A stretch of DNA of 64,000 nt from positions 124,001 to 188,000 of the forward strand of contig NZ_JACHXS010000008.1 of NCBI RefSeq assembly GCF_014192225.1, in the 5' to 3' direction. The DNA comes from Pseudoduganella umbonata. GTDB lineage: Bacteria > Pseudomonadota > Gammaproteobacteria > Burkholderiales > Burkholderiaceae_D. Position 1 is the stretch's first letter. Each line of letters begins with the position of its first letter. A program made the translations under genes and the position numbers. Shown in pieces: positions 32,274 through 41,032 of this stretch. The notes under the pieces are model-generated. The model ran no database searches and was not told the origin of the DNA. It worked only from the letters and a program-made list of their open reading frames with translations.

Positions 32274-34036
32274 CCCGCCGTTACCGTTCCCAGGACTGGT
32301 TCGACAACCCGGACCACATCGACATGACCGCGCTGTACCTCGAGCGCTTCATGAATTACGGGATCACTCCCGACGAGCTGCGCAGCGGCAAGCCGATCAT
32401 CGGCATCGCCCAGTCGGGCAGCGACATCAGCCCGTGCAACCGCATCCACCTCGACCTGGCCAAGCGCGTGCGCGACGGCATCCGCGATGCGGGCGGCATT
32501 CCGATGGAATTCCCGCTGCACCCGATCTTCGAGAACTGCCGCCGCCCCACCGCCGCGATCGACCGCAACCTGGCCTATATGGGCCTGGTGGAAATCCTGC
32601 ACGGCTACCCGATCGATGCCGTGGTGCTGACCACCGGCTGCGACAAGACCACGCCGGCGCAGCTGATGGCGGCCGCCACGGTCGACATCCCGGCGATCGT
32701 GCTGTCCGGCGGCCCGATGCTCGACGGCTGGCTCGACGGTGAGCTGGTCGGCTCCGGCGCGGCGATCTGGAAAGGCCGCCGCCGCCTGGCTGCCGGCGAG
32801 ATCGACAACGAGAAGTTCCTGGAAATCGCCGCCGCTTCCGCGCCGTCCGCCGGCCATTGCAACACGATGGGCACCGCCTCGACGATGAACGCCATCGCCG
32901 AGGCGCTGGGCATGTCGCTGACCGGCTGCTCGGCGATCCCGGCACCGTACCGCGAACGGGGCCAGATGGCCTACGAGACGGGCCGCCGCATCGTTGCGCT
33001 GGCCGAGCAGGACATCCGCCCGACGGCGATCCTGACGCGCGAAGCGTTCCTCGATGCGATCGTCACCAACGCGGCCATCGGCGGTTCCACCAATGCGCAG
33101 CAGCACATCATGGCGATGGCGCGCCACGCCGGCGTGGAAATCCACACGGAAGACTGGATGAAGTACGGCCACGACGTGCCGCTGCTGCTGAACATGCAGC
33201 CGTCCGGCAAATACCTGGGCGAGCGCTTCCACCGCGCCGGCGGCGTGCCGGCCGTGATGTGGGAACTGGAACAGAACGGCCTGCTGCGTTCCGACCGCCT
33301 CACCGTCACGGGCAAGACCATGAAGGAAAACCTGGTCAACCGCGAAACCAACGACCGCGAGATGATCTGGCCGTTCGCCGCGCCGCTGAAGGAAAAGGCC
33401 GGCTTCTTCGTCCTGTCGGGCAACCTGTTCGATTTCGCGATCATGAAGACTTCCGTGATCTCCGACGAGTTCCGCGCCCGCTACCTGAGCCATCCCGGCA
33501 ACGAAGGCGTGTTCGAAGCCCGCGCCATCGTGTTCGACGGTTCGGACGACTACCACAAGCGCATCAACGATCCGTCGCTGAACATCGACGAGGACTGCAT
33601 CCTCGTGATCCGCGGCGCCGGCCCGATCGGCTGGCCCGGTTCGGCCGAAGTCGTCAACATGCAGCCGCCCGACGCGCTGATCAAGCGCGGCGTGAAGAAC
33701 CTGCCGACCCTGGGCGACGGCCGCCAGTCCGGTACGTCGGACAGCCCGTCGATCCTGAACGCCTCGCCGGAATCGGCGGTGGGCGGCGGCCTGGCCTGGA
33801 TCCGCACCGGCGACACCGTGCGCATCGACCTGAACAACGGCACCGCCAACATGCTGGTCGACGACGCCGAGATCGAACGGCGCAAGGGCGACGGCATCCC
33901 CGCGTTCCCGGCCAGCCAGACGCCGTGGCAGCAGATCTACCGCTCCACCGTCGGGCAGATGCAATCGGGCGCCTGCATGGAGCTGGCGCTGGAGTACAAG
34001 AACGTGGCGGGTGTGCTGCCGAGGCATAACCACTGA
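32270..34036 (+). CDS. xylD: D-xylonate dehydratase (IlvD/Edd family)
   Basis: A 588-residue iron-sulfur dehydratase turning xylonate into 2-keto-3-deoxyxylonate. Cluster and active-site cysteines lie in GIAQSGSDISPCNRIHLD, VLTTGCDKTTPAQLMAA and SAGHCNTMGTASTMN; other family marks are GGSTNAQQH, SDSPSILNASPESAVGGGLAWIRTGD and a closing QSGACMELALEYKN. Length and motifs fit the pentonate dehydratases related to Caulobacter XylD rather than dihydroxyacid dehydratase IlvD. It is the last gene of the coupled operon. A large nested hairpin follows before the transporter genes. Confidence 0.93.
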   Translation: MTRRYRSQDWFDNPDHIDMTALYLERFMNYGITPDELRSGKPIIGIAQSGSDISPCNRIHLDLAKRVRDGIRDAGGIPMEFPLHPIFENCRRPTAAIDRNLAYMGLVEILHGYPIDAVVLTTGCDKTTPAQLMAAATVDIPAIVLSGGPMLDGWLDGELVGSGAAIWKGRRRLAAGEIDNEKFLEIAAASAPSAGHCNTMGTASTMNAIAEALGMSLTGCSAIPAPYRERGQMAYETGRRIVALAEQDIRPTAILTREAFLDAIVTNAAIGGSTNAQQHIMAMARHAGVEIHTEDWMKYGHDVPLLLNMQPSGKYLGERFHRAGGVPAVMWELEQNGLLRSDRLTVTGKTMKENLVNRETNDREMIWPFAAPLKEKAGFFVLSGNLFDFAIMKTSVISDEFRARYLSHPGNEGVFEARAIVFDGSDDYHKRINDPSLNIDEDCILVIRGAGPIGWPGSAEVVNMQPPDALIKRGVKNLPTLGDGRQSGTSDSPSILNASPESAVGGGLAWIRTGDTVRIDLNNGTANMLVDDAEIERRKGDGIPAFPASQTPWQQIYRSTVGQMQSGACMELALEYKNVAGVLPRHNH

Positions 34037-34090
34037 TTCTTGCGCCGGAAAGGAACCCGGCGCGGGAAGTCGCAGATAGCGCTGGAGCTA

Positions 34091-34262
34091 CAGGGGTCTG
34101 TCCCCGGTAAGTGTTGGCTCCAGGCCTTGCTGTTGGCGGTATGAGGGGACTGACCCCGGTTTTTTGCCGGCATCTTGATGCATCCGGCAAAAACCGGGGT
34201 CAGTCCCCTGACGGCGCCAACGGCAAAAGCACATGGCAACACTTACCGGGGACAGACCCCTG
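34091..34262. repeat. 172-bp nested palindrome between xylD and xylF
   Basis: Perfect 26-bp outer arms (34091-34116 and 34237-34262; edges CAGGGGTCTGTCCCC and GGGGACAGACCCCTG) enclose a second pair of arms (34144-34170 and 34184-34209; GGGGACTGACCCCGG and its complement) that differ by one base in an A/T run. A 13-bp loop (34171-34183) separates the inner arms, and the sequence between outer and inner arms is partly complementary too. No ORF is present. Besides this element, the 367-bp gap holds only the ribosome-binding site AGGAG for xylF and a weak TAGCGCT at 34077. Confidence 0.9.
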
Positions 34263-34403
34263 CTGATCTACCGCCGTCTGCACCATCGAACAATTACTAG
34301 CAACATCAAGCATCAAACAGGAACCGCACCACCCAGTACACGCGCATCACTCATCCAAAGATAACAACAACAGGCCACCGGCCACCCATCTTAGGAGACA
34401 CAC

Positions 34404-35402
34404 ATGAAGTTGAAGATCGCCATCGCGAGCGTCCTGCTCGCCCTTACCTCCACCGCCGCCCTGGCGGATGCGAAAAATCCGAAAATCGGTTTCTGCATCG
34501 ACGACCTGCGCCTCGAGCGCTGGACGCGCGATCGCGATTACTTCGTCAAGGAAGCCGAGCGCCTCGGCGCCAAGGTCTACGTGCAGTCGGCCGATGCCAG
34601 CGAACAGCGGCAGATCTCGCAGATCGAGAACCTGATCTCGCGCGGCGTCGACGTGCTGGTCATCGTGCCCTACAACGCCACGGTGCTGAACAACGCGATC
34701 CGCGAGGCCAAGAAGGCCAAGATCAAGGTGGTGTCGTACGACCGCCTGATCCTGAACTCCGACGTGGATGCGTACATCTCGTTCGACAACCAGAAGGTGG
34801 GCGAACTGCAGGCGGAAGCCATCAAGGCCATCAAGCCGAAGGGCAACTACTACCTGCTGGGTGGCGCGCCAACCGACAACAACGCCAAGATGCTGCGCGA
34901 GGGCCAGCTGAAAGTGCTGCAGCCGCTGATCGACAAGGGCGACATCAAGGTGGTCGGCAAGCAGTGGGTCAAGGACTGGAGCGCTTCCGAGGCGATGGCC
35001 ATCGTCGAGAATGCGCTGACCGCGAACAACAACAAGATCGACGCCATCGTCGCCTCGAACGATGCCACGGCCGGCGGCGCGATCCAGGCGCTGACGTCGC
35101 AGAAGCTGCAGGGCAAGGTGCCCGTGTCCGGCCAGGACGCCGACCTCGCCGCGGTGAAGCGCGTGATCGCCGGCACGCAGGCCATGACGGTCTACAAGCC
35201 ATTGAAGCTGATCGCCACCGAAGCGGCGAAGCTGTCGGTGCAGCTGGTGCGCAACGAGAAACCGGCGTTCAATTCGCAATACAACAACGGTTCGAAGCAG
35301 GTCCCTACCATGCTGCTGAAACCGATCCCGCTGACCAAGGCCAATGTGCAGGTACTGGCCGACGACGGCTTTTACTCGAAGGCCCAGCTGACCGCCAACT
35401 GA
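34404..35402 (+). CDS. xylF: D-xylose ABC transporter substrate-binding protein
   Basis: A 332-residue periplasmic sugar-binding protein with a signal peptide (MKLKIAIASVLLALTSTAALA). The type I binding-protein fold shows KIGFCIDDLRLERWTRDRDYF, typical of XylF, then SRGVDVLVIVPYNATVLNNAI, VVSYDRLILNSDVDAYISFDNQKVG, GNYYLLGGAPTDNNA and VASNDATAGGAIQAL. It delivers xylose to XylGH. It starts the xylFGH operon, 17 bp before xylG. Why a promoter should lie directly downstream of a large palindrome is unclear; readthrough from xylD is possible. Confidence 0.95.
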   Translation: MKLKIAIASVLLALTSTAALADAKNPKIGFCIDDLRLERWTRDRDYFVKEAERLGAKVYVQSADASEQRQISQIENLISRGVDVLVIVPYNATVLNNAIREAKKAKIKVVSYDRLILNSDVDAYISFDNQKVGELQAEAIKAIKPKGNYYLLGGAPTDNNAKMLREGQLKVLQPLIDKGDIKVVGKQWVKDWSASEAMAIVENALTANNNKIDAIVASNDATAGGAIQALTSQKLQGKVPVSGQDADLAAVKRVIAGTQAMTVYKPLKLIATEAAKLSVQLVRNEKPAFNSQYNNGSKQVPTMLLKPIPLTKANVQVLADDGFYSKAQLTAN

Positions 35403-35419
35403 GACCGCAAATACAGCGC

Positions 35420-36949
35420 ATGAGCGATTACCTCCTCGAGATGCGCGGCATCGTCAAGCAGTTCGACGGTGTGCGCGCACTGAATGGCATCGACATCAAG
35501 GTGAAGGCCGGCGAATGCGTCGGCCTGTGCGGAGAAAATGGCGCCGGTAAATCCACGCTGATGAAGGTGCTGTCCGGGGTCTACCCGCACGGCACCTACG
35601 ACGGCGAGATCCACTGGGACGGCGCGCCATTGAAAGCCACCTCGATCCGTGAAACGGAAGCCGCCGGCATCGTCATCATCCACCAGGAACTGATGCTCGT
35701 GCCGGAACTGTCGGTGACGGAAAATATCTTCCTCGGCAACGAGATCACCCTGCCCGGCGGGCGCCTCGACTACGGCACCATGAACCGCCGCGCCAACGAA
35801 CTGCTGGCCGAGCTGAACATCCGCGACGTGAACGTGGTGCTGCCCGTGAAGCAGTACGGCGGCGGCCACCAGCAGCTGATCGAGATCGCCAAGGCCCTGA
35901 ACAAGAATGCCCGGCTGCTGATCCTGGACGAGCCGTCGTCGTCGCTGACGACGTCGGAGATCCGCATCCTGCTCGACATCATCCACCAGTTGAAGGCCAA
36001 GGGCGTCACCTGCATCTACATCTCGCACAAGCTCGACGAGATCGCGGCGATCTGCGACACCATCGTGACGATCCGCGACGGCCAGCATATCGCCACCACG
36101 CCGATGCGGGAGATGAGCGTGGAAAAGATCATCGCGCAGATGGTCGGCCGCGAGATGAACCAGCTGTATCCGGAACGGCGGCACACGCCGGGCGACGTGA
36201 TCTTCGAGGCCAAGCATGTGACGTGCTGGGACCCGGACAATCCGCAAAGGAAACGCGTGGACGATGTGTCGTTCGCGCTGCGCCGTGGCGAGATCCTCGG
36301 CATCGCGGGACTGGTCGGCGCCGGCCGCACCGAGCTGGTATCGGCCATCTTCGGTTCGTACGAAGGCCAGTACCAGGCCGAGGTCTGGTACGACGGCAAG
36401 CGCTGGGATACCGGTTCGCCGCTGAAATCGATCCGTTCTGGACTGGCGATGGTGCCGGAAGACCGCAAGCACCATGGCATCGTGCCGGACCTGTCGGTTG
36501 GCCAGAATATGACGATGGCGGTGCTGCAGCAGTTTTCGCATGGCACCCGCATCGACCAGGACGGCGAGCTGAAAGTGATCCGCGAAGAGATCGGCCGGCT
36601 GAAGCTGAAGACGGCCAGCCCGTTCCTGCCGATCACCGGCCTTTCCGGCGGCAACCAGCAGAAAGCCGTGCTGTCGAAACTGCTGCTGACGAAACCGAAG
36701 ATCCTGATCCTCGACGAACCCACGCGCGGCGTCGACGTGGGCGCCAAGTTCGAGATCTACCAGCTGATGCTGAACCTGGCCAGCGAGGGCATCTCGATCG
36801 TCATGGTGTCGTCCGAACTGCAGGAAGTGCTGGGCGTTTCCGACCGCGTGCTGGTGATCGGCGAAGGCCAGCTGCGCGGCGACTTCGTCAACGACAACCT
36901 GACGCAGGAAACCCTGCTCGCCGCCGCCCTGGCGCAACCGCTCCACTGA
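35420..36949 (+). CDS. xylG: D-xylose ABC transporter ATP-binding protein
   Basis: A 509-residue duplicated sugar ATPase. Domain 1 has GENGAGKSTLMKVLSG, a degenerate signature KQYGGGHQQLIEIAKALN and LLILDEPSSSLT; domain 2 has a non-canonical Walker A (GLVGAGRTELVSAIFG), a good signature GLSGGNQQKAVLSK and ILILDEPTRGVDVG. This asymmetry, one domain with a poor signature and the other with a poor P-loop, is normal for XylG/RbsA-type proteins and not a defect. IAGLVGAGRTE, AMVPEDRK and the terminal LTQETLLAAAL match XylG. It powers xylose uptake with XylF and XylH. Confidence 0.95.
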   Translation: MSDYLLEMRGIVKQFDGVRALNGIDIKVKAGECVGLCGENGAGKSTLMKVLSGVYPHGTYDGEIHWDGAPLKATSIRETEAAGIVIIHQELMLVPELSVTENIFLGNEITLPGGRLDYGTMNRRANELLAELNIRDVNVVLPVKQYGGGHQQLIEIAKALNKNARLLILDEPSSSLTTSEIRILLDIIHQLKAKGVTCIYISHKLDEIAAICDTIVTIRDGQHIATTPMREMSVEKIIAQMVGREMNQLYPERRHTPGDVIFEAKHVTCWDPDNPQRKRVDDVSFALRRGEILGIAGLVGAGRTELVSAIFGSYEGQYQAEVWYDGKRWDTGSPLKSIRSGLAMVPEDRKHHGIVPDLSVGQNMTMAVLQQFSHGTRIDQDGELKVIREEIGRLKLKTASPFLPITGLSGGNQQKAVLSKLLLTKPKILILDEPTRGVDVGAKFEIYQLMLNLASEGISIVMVSSELQEVLGVSDRVLVIGEGQLRGDFVNDNLTQETLLAAALAQPLH

Positions 36950-36971
36950 CGGGCTCTATCGAAAAACACTC

Positions 36972-38114
36972 ATGAAAAGCAATCAATTCAAAAAGCTGTT
37001 CACGCAGTACAAGATGCTGGCCCTGCTGGTCGCGATCGTGCTGATCTGGGGCTTCTTCACGTGGATGACGGAAGGCGGCTTCCTCACGCCGCGCAATATG
37101 TCGAACCTGATGCGGCAGATGGCGGTGACGGGCATCCTGGCCTGCGGCATGTCCCTGGTGATCATCGCCGGCGAGATCGACCTGTCGGTCGGTTCGCTGC
37201 TTGGCCTGCTGGGCGGCGTCGCGGCCGTTCTGGACGTCACGCACGGCATGGGCCTGCCCGCCAACATGATCGCCGTGCTGGCGGTCGGCCTGTTCATCGG
37301 CCTGTTCAACGGTTACCTGACGGCCTACCTGCACATCCCGTCGTTCATCGTCGGCCTGGGCGGCATGCTGGCCTACCGAGGCATCCTGCTCGGCGTGACC
37401 GATGGCGTGACGATCGCGCCCGTGTCCGAGGAATTCGTCTACATCGGCCAGGGCTACCTGCCGCCGCAATGGGGCATCGTGCTGGGCGTGACGCTGTTCG
37501 TGATCGCCATCGCGCTGACCTTCCGCCAGCGCAAGAGCCGCGCGCACCACGGCCTGGAACAGGCGCCGGCCTGGCGCGACGGCCTGCGGCTGGGCATCAT
37601 CGCCGCCGTGCTGTTCGGCTTCGTGACCACGCTGAACAGCTACGAAGGCATTCCGCTGCCAGTGCTGCTGCTGCTCGCGCTGCTGGGCGTGTTCACCTAC
37701 ATGACGACGCAGACCGTGTTCGGCCGCCGCATCTACGCGGTGGGCTCGAACATGGAAGCGACACGCCTTTCCGGCATCAACGTCAAGGCCGTCAAGCTGT
37801 GGATCTTCGGGATCATGGGCCTGATGTGCGCCCTGGCCGGCCTGATCAATACGGCACGCCTGGCGGCCGGTGCGCCGTCGGCCGGCACGTCCGCCGAACT
37901 CGATGCGATCGCCGCCTGCTTCATTGGCGGCACATCGATGCGCGGCGGTTCCGGCACCGTCTACGGCGCGCTGATCGGCGCGCTGGTGATGGCCAGCCTG
38001 GACAACGGCATGTCGATGCTGGACGTGGACACGTACTGGCAGATGATCGTCAAGGGCAGCATCCTGACGCTGGCCGTGTGGGTCGACGTGGCGACGCGGA
38101 CCGGCAAGCGCTGA
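36972..38114 (+). CDS. xylH: D-xylose ABC transporter permease
   Basis: A 380-residue inner-membrane permease with about ten hydrophobic helices. Family marks are GMSLVIIAGEIDLSVGSLLGLLGG, PSFIVGLGGMLAYRGI, TVFGRRIYAVGSNMEATRLSGINV, where the permease contacts the ATPase, and LDAIAACFIGGTSMRGGSGTVYG. It follows xylG by 22 bp and completes the importer. A copy of the GTGTC-GACAC palindrome family lies between it and the GH3 gene. Confidence 0.95.
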   Translation: MKSNQFKKLFTQYKMLALLVAIVLIWGFFTWMTEGGFLTPRNMSNLMRQMAVTGILACGMSLVIIAGEIDLSVGSLLGLLGGVAAVLDVTHGMGLPANMIAVLAVGLFIGLFNGYLTAYLHIPSFIVGLGGMLAYRGILLGVTDGVTIAPVSEEFVYIGQGYLPPQWGIVLGVTLFVIAIALTFRQRKSRAHHGLEQAPAWRDGLRLGIIAAVLFGFVTTLNSYEGIPLPVLLLLALLGVFTYMTTQTVFGRRIYAVGSNMEATRLSGINVKAVKLWIFGIMGLMCALAGLINTARLAAGAPSAGTSAELDAIAACFIGGTSMRGGSGTVYGALIGALVMASLDNGMSMLDVDTYWQMIVKGSILTLAVWVDVATRTGKR

Positions 38115-38127
38115 CCGCCGAATGGAT

Positions 38128-38170
38128 GAGCTTGTGTCACCGTGCCTGGCACCGGGACACGGACTCAGCC
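38128..38170. repeat. Dispersed palindrome, CCGTGCCTGGCACCGG family
   Basis: An imperfect palindrome with core 38134-38160 (GTGTC and GACAC ends around CGTGCCTGGCACCG) and GAG/CTC flanks. It is the same element as at 45774-46039, 55839-55883 and 62705-62746. Here it separates xylH from the GH3 gene. Confidence 0.85.
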
Positions 38171-38197
38171 AGCAAATCAACAAGAACGAGGAGATAC

Positions 38198-40591
38198 ATG
38201 CAACACGAATCGAACAACGGCCGCCGGCGCTTCCTGGCAACCATGGCGGCAGCCGGCGCGGCCCCCACCCTGTCGATCGCCGCGACGGCCCGCCCGCTCT
38301 ACAAGGACCCGGCGGCGCCGGTGCCGAAGCGCGTCGAGGACCTGCTGAAGCGGATGACGCTGGAAGAGAAGATCGCGCAGATGGATTGCGTGTGGAACGA
38401 AAAAGGCAAGATCGAGGACAACGGCGCCTTCTCGGCCGCCAAGGCGGCGAAGGTGTACCCGCACGGCATCGGCATGCTGGCCCGGCCCTCCGACCGCCAG
38501 GGCAAATCCGAAGCGGGTGGCGCGGTAGCCGCCGGCGACGATGGCGCGCGGCCGAACCGCGGCGCGCAGGACACCGCCAACTACGTCAACGCGGCGCAGA
38601 AATGGGCGCTCGAGCAGACCCGCCTGGGCATCCCCCTGTTCATGCACGAGGAAGCGCTGCACGGCTACGCGGCGCGCGATGCCACGTCGTTCCCGCAGGC
38701 GATCGGCCTGGCCTCGTCGTTCGATACGGACCTGGTGACGCGGGTGTTCTCGGTGGCCGCGCGTGAAATGCGCGCACGGGGCGCGAACTTCGCGCTGGCA
38801 CCGGTGGTGGACGTGGCGCGCGAGCCGCGCTGGGGCCGCATCGAGGAAACCTATGGCGAGGATCCGCACCTGTGCGCGGAAATCGGCAAGGCGGCCGTGA
38901 TCGGCTTTTCCGGCACGACGCGGCAGCTGGCGAAGGACAAGGTACTGACCACGCTGAAGCACATGACGGGCCACGGCCAGCCGGAATCGGGCACCAACAT
39001 TGGCCCGGCCGAAGTCTCCGAGCGCACGCTGCGCGAAGACTTCTTCCCGCCGTTCGAGCGGCTCGTGAAGGAGACCACGGTGGCGGCGATCATGCCGTCG
39101 TATAACGAGATCGGCGGCGTGCCGTCGCATGCCAACCGGTGGATGCTGAACGACGTGGCCCGCAAGGAGTGGGGTTTCAAGGGCGTGATGGTGTCCGACT
39201 ACATGGGCATCAGGGAACTGGTCACGCGCCACCACATGGCCGCCACGCCGAAGGAAGCCGGCTACTACGCCGTCAAGGCCGGCGTGGATATCGAAACGCC
39301 GGACGGCCACGGCTACCGCCACCTGGCCGAACTGGTGAAGGAAGGCCGCGTCTCCGAAAAGGAAATCGACGCGATGGTGCGCCGCATCCTGGAGCTGAAA
39401 TTCCTGGCCGGCCTGTTCGAGAACCCGTATGCCGACGCGGCCAGTGCCGAAGCACAGACGGCGACGGCGGCCGACGTGGCGCTGGCGCGCGAAGCCGCAG
39501 GCCGCTCGGTGGTGCTGCTGAAGAACGACAAGGGCGTGCTGCCGCTGCAGGCCGCCAAGACCGGCAAGCTGCTGCTGCTCGGCACGCACGCGAAGGACAC
39601 GCCGATCGGCGGCTATTCCGATATCCCGCGCAAGGTCGTGTCGATCCACGACGCGCTCGCCGCCGAGGCGAAAGCGCAAGGCTTCGGCTTCGACTACCGC
39701 GAAGGCGTGCGCATCACCGAGGAGCGCATCTGGGGCAAGGACGAGATCCGCTTCACCGCGCCCGACGTCAATGCGCGGCTGATCGCCGAGGCGGTGGCGG
39801 CGGCGAAGACGGCCGACACGATCGTCATGGTCCTGGGCGACAACGAGATGACCAGCCGCGAAGCGTGGGCCGACAAGCACCTGGGCGACCGCGCCACGCT
39901 GGACCTGATGGGCCAGCAGAACGACCTGGCGAAAGCCATCTTCGACCTGGGCAAGCCCACCGTCGTGTTCCTGCTGAACGGCCGGCCGATGTCGGTCAAC
40001 CTGCTTGCCGAGCGGGCCGATGCCATCGTCGAAGGCTGGTACCTGGGCCAGGAGACGGGCAACGCCGCTGCCGACGTGCTGTTCGGCCGCGTCAACCCGG
40101 GCGGCAAGCTGCCCGTGTCGATCGCGCGCAACGTGGGCCAGTTGCCGATCTTCTACAACCACAAGCCGTCGGCGCGGCGCGGCTACATCGACGGCAGCAC
40201 GAAACCGCTGTATCCGTTCGGCTTCGGGCTGTCGTATACGACGTTCGACATCTCCGCGCCGCGCCTGAAGAAGGCGACGATCCGGCCGAACGAAGGCACG
40301 CAGGTCGAGGTGGATGTGACCAATACCGGCAAGGTGGCCGGCGATGAGGTGGTGCAGGTCTACATCCGCGACGATATCTCGTCCGTGACGCGGCCCGTGC
40401 TGGAACTGAAGGCGTTCCGGCGCGTCACCCTGCAGCCGGGCGAGAAGCGCACGGTGGTGTTCGACATCAAGCCTGCCGACCTGGCGCTGTACAACATCGA
40501 CATGAAGCGGGTGGTCGAGCCGGGTAGCTTCACGATTCATGCGGGGCCGGATAGTGTGCGGCTGAAGTCGGTGAAGCTGATGGTGGGCTGA
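38198..40591 (+). CDS. GH3 beta-glycosidase (probable beta-xylosidase/beta-glucosidase)
   Basis: A 797-residue family GH3 exo-glycosidase. The N-terminus carries a twin-arginine motif (GRRRFLATMAAAGAAPTLSI), suggesting export by Tat. Domain 1 shows TRLGIPLFMHEEALHG, VDVAREPRWGRIEETYGEDPHL, LKHMTGHGQPESGTNIGPAEVS and the nucleophile Asp in GVMVSDYMGIRELV (SDY where SDW is common). Domain 2 includes LLKNDKGVLPL, and a C-terminal fibronectin-III-like domain follows YPFGFGLSYTTFD. The ATG at 38198 has GAGGAG upstream. The position after xylFGH in the xylan region favours beta-xylosidase, but sequence alone does not exclude beta-glucosidase. Confidence 0.92.
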   Translation: MQHESNNGRRRFLATMAAAGAAPTLSIAATARPLYKDPAAPVPKRVEDLLKRMTLEEKIAQMDCVWNEKGKIEDNGAFSAAKAAKVYPHGIGMLARPSDRQGKSEAGGAVAAGDDGARPNRGAQDTANYVNAAQKWALEQTRLGIPLFMHEEALHGYAARDATSFPQAIGLASSFDTDLVTRVFSVAAREMRARGANFALAPVVDVAREPRWGRIEETYGEDPHLCAEIGKAAVIGFSGTTRQLAKDKVLTTLKHMTGHGQPESGTNIGPAEVSERTLREDFFPPFERLVKETTVAAIMPSYNEIGGVPSHANRWMLNDVARKEWGFKGVMVSDYMGIRELVTRHHMAATPKEAGYYAVKAGVDIETPDGHGYRHLAELVKEGRVSEKEIDAMVRRILELKFLAGLFENPYADAASAEAQTATAADVALAREAAGRSVVLLKNDKGVLPLQAAKTGKLLLLGTHAKDTPIGGYSDIPRKVVSIHDALAAEAKAQGFGFDYREGVRITEERIWGKDEIRFTAPDVNARLIAEAVAAAKTADTIVMVLGDNEMTSREAWADKHLGDRATLDLMGQQNDLAKAIFDLGKPTVVFLLNGRPMSVNLLAERADAIVEGWYLGQETGNAAADVLFGRVNPGGKLPVSIARNVGQLPIFYNHKPSARRGYIDGSTKPLYPFGFGLSYTTFDISAPRLKKATIRPNEGTQVEVDVTNTGKVAGDEVVQVYIRDDISSVTRPVLELKAFRRVTLQPGEKRTVVFDIKPADLALYNIDMKRVVEPGSFTIHAGPDSVRLKSVKLMVG

Positions 40592-40623
40592 CGAAGCGTT
40601 CATGATGAGTTGAGATCATCTGA

Positions 40624-40656
40624 CGAAAAAAAGCCTGCAATCGCAGGCTTTTTTAT
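40624..40656. terminator. Bidirectional rho-independent terminator
   Basis: Arms AAGCCTGC (40631-40638) and GCAGGCTT (40643-40650) with an AATC loop are preceded by an A-run and followed by a T-run. They serve the GH3 gene and the convergent small membrane protein gene. Confidence 0.88.
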
Positions 40657-40671
40657 TGGTTGTGCTCCGGC

Positions 40672-40983
40672 TTACTTCTCCGGCGTCAGATGCCTTATCC
40701 CATAGCCGAGATGCTGCCACCAGTGCTCGCGCGACCGCACGGTCAGCAGGCAAGTCTTGTCGACTTCCTCCTTGAACACACGATCCTGGCACTGCTTGGT
40801 CATCAGCGCGTGGCGCTGGTTCTCGGCATTGACGAGCGCCGCCGCCAGCCAGCAGGCCAGGATCGCCAGCAGCACCACCAGGCTCCATGCCAGGTGATTG
40901 ACGTTGCTGACGCTGAAGAGCCGCTTTTCATCCGGCTCCAGCGCGTCGAACGCTTCCATGATGCTTTTTTCGCGATCGGTCAT
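40672..40983 (-). CDS. Small single-pass membrane protein, function unknown
   Basis: A 103-residue protein starting MTDREKSIMEAFDALEPDEK. It has one strong hydrophobic helix at about residues 33-52 (LAWSLVVLLAILACWLAAAL) and a polar C-terminal part with two Cys residues (KQCQDRVF and KTCLLTV) that would be periplasmic if the N-terminus is inside. The ATG at 40981-40983 is preceded by GGGG at a plausible distance. It lies 49 bp downstream of dsbA on the same strand, and the Cys pair next to a disulfide oxidase gene may be coincidental. Confidence 0.7.
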   Translation of the reverse strand: MTDREKSIMEAFDALEPDEKRLFSVSNVNHLAWSLVVLLAILACWLAAALVNAENQRHALMTKQCQDRVFKEEVDKTCLLTVRSREHWWQHLGYGIRHLTPEK

Positions 40984-41032
40984 GACACTACCCCTGCCTT
41001 GTGAATTTACTGCTGACACTACCAAAAAAACC

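Noticed and set aside
35420..36949. Damaged XylG because of a degenerate signature and Walker A motif
   Set aside because: One imperfect signature in domain 1 and an altered P-loop in domain 2 are normal for duplicated sugar ATPases of the XylG/RbsA type.
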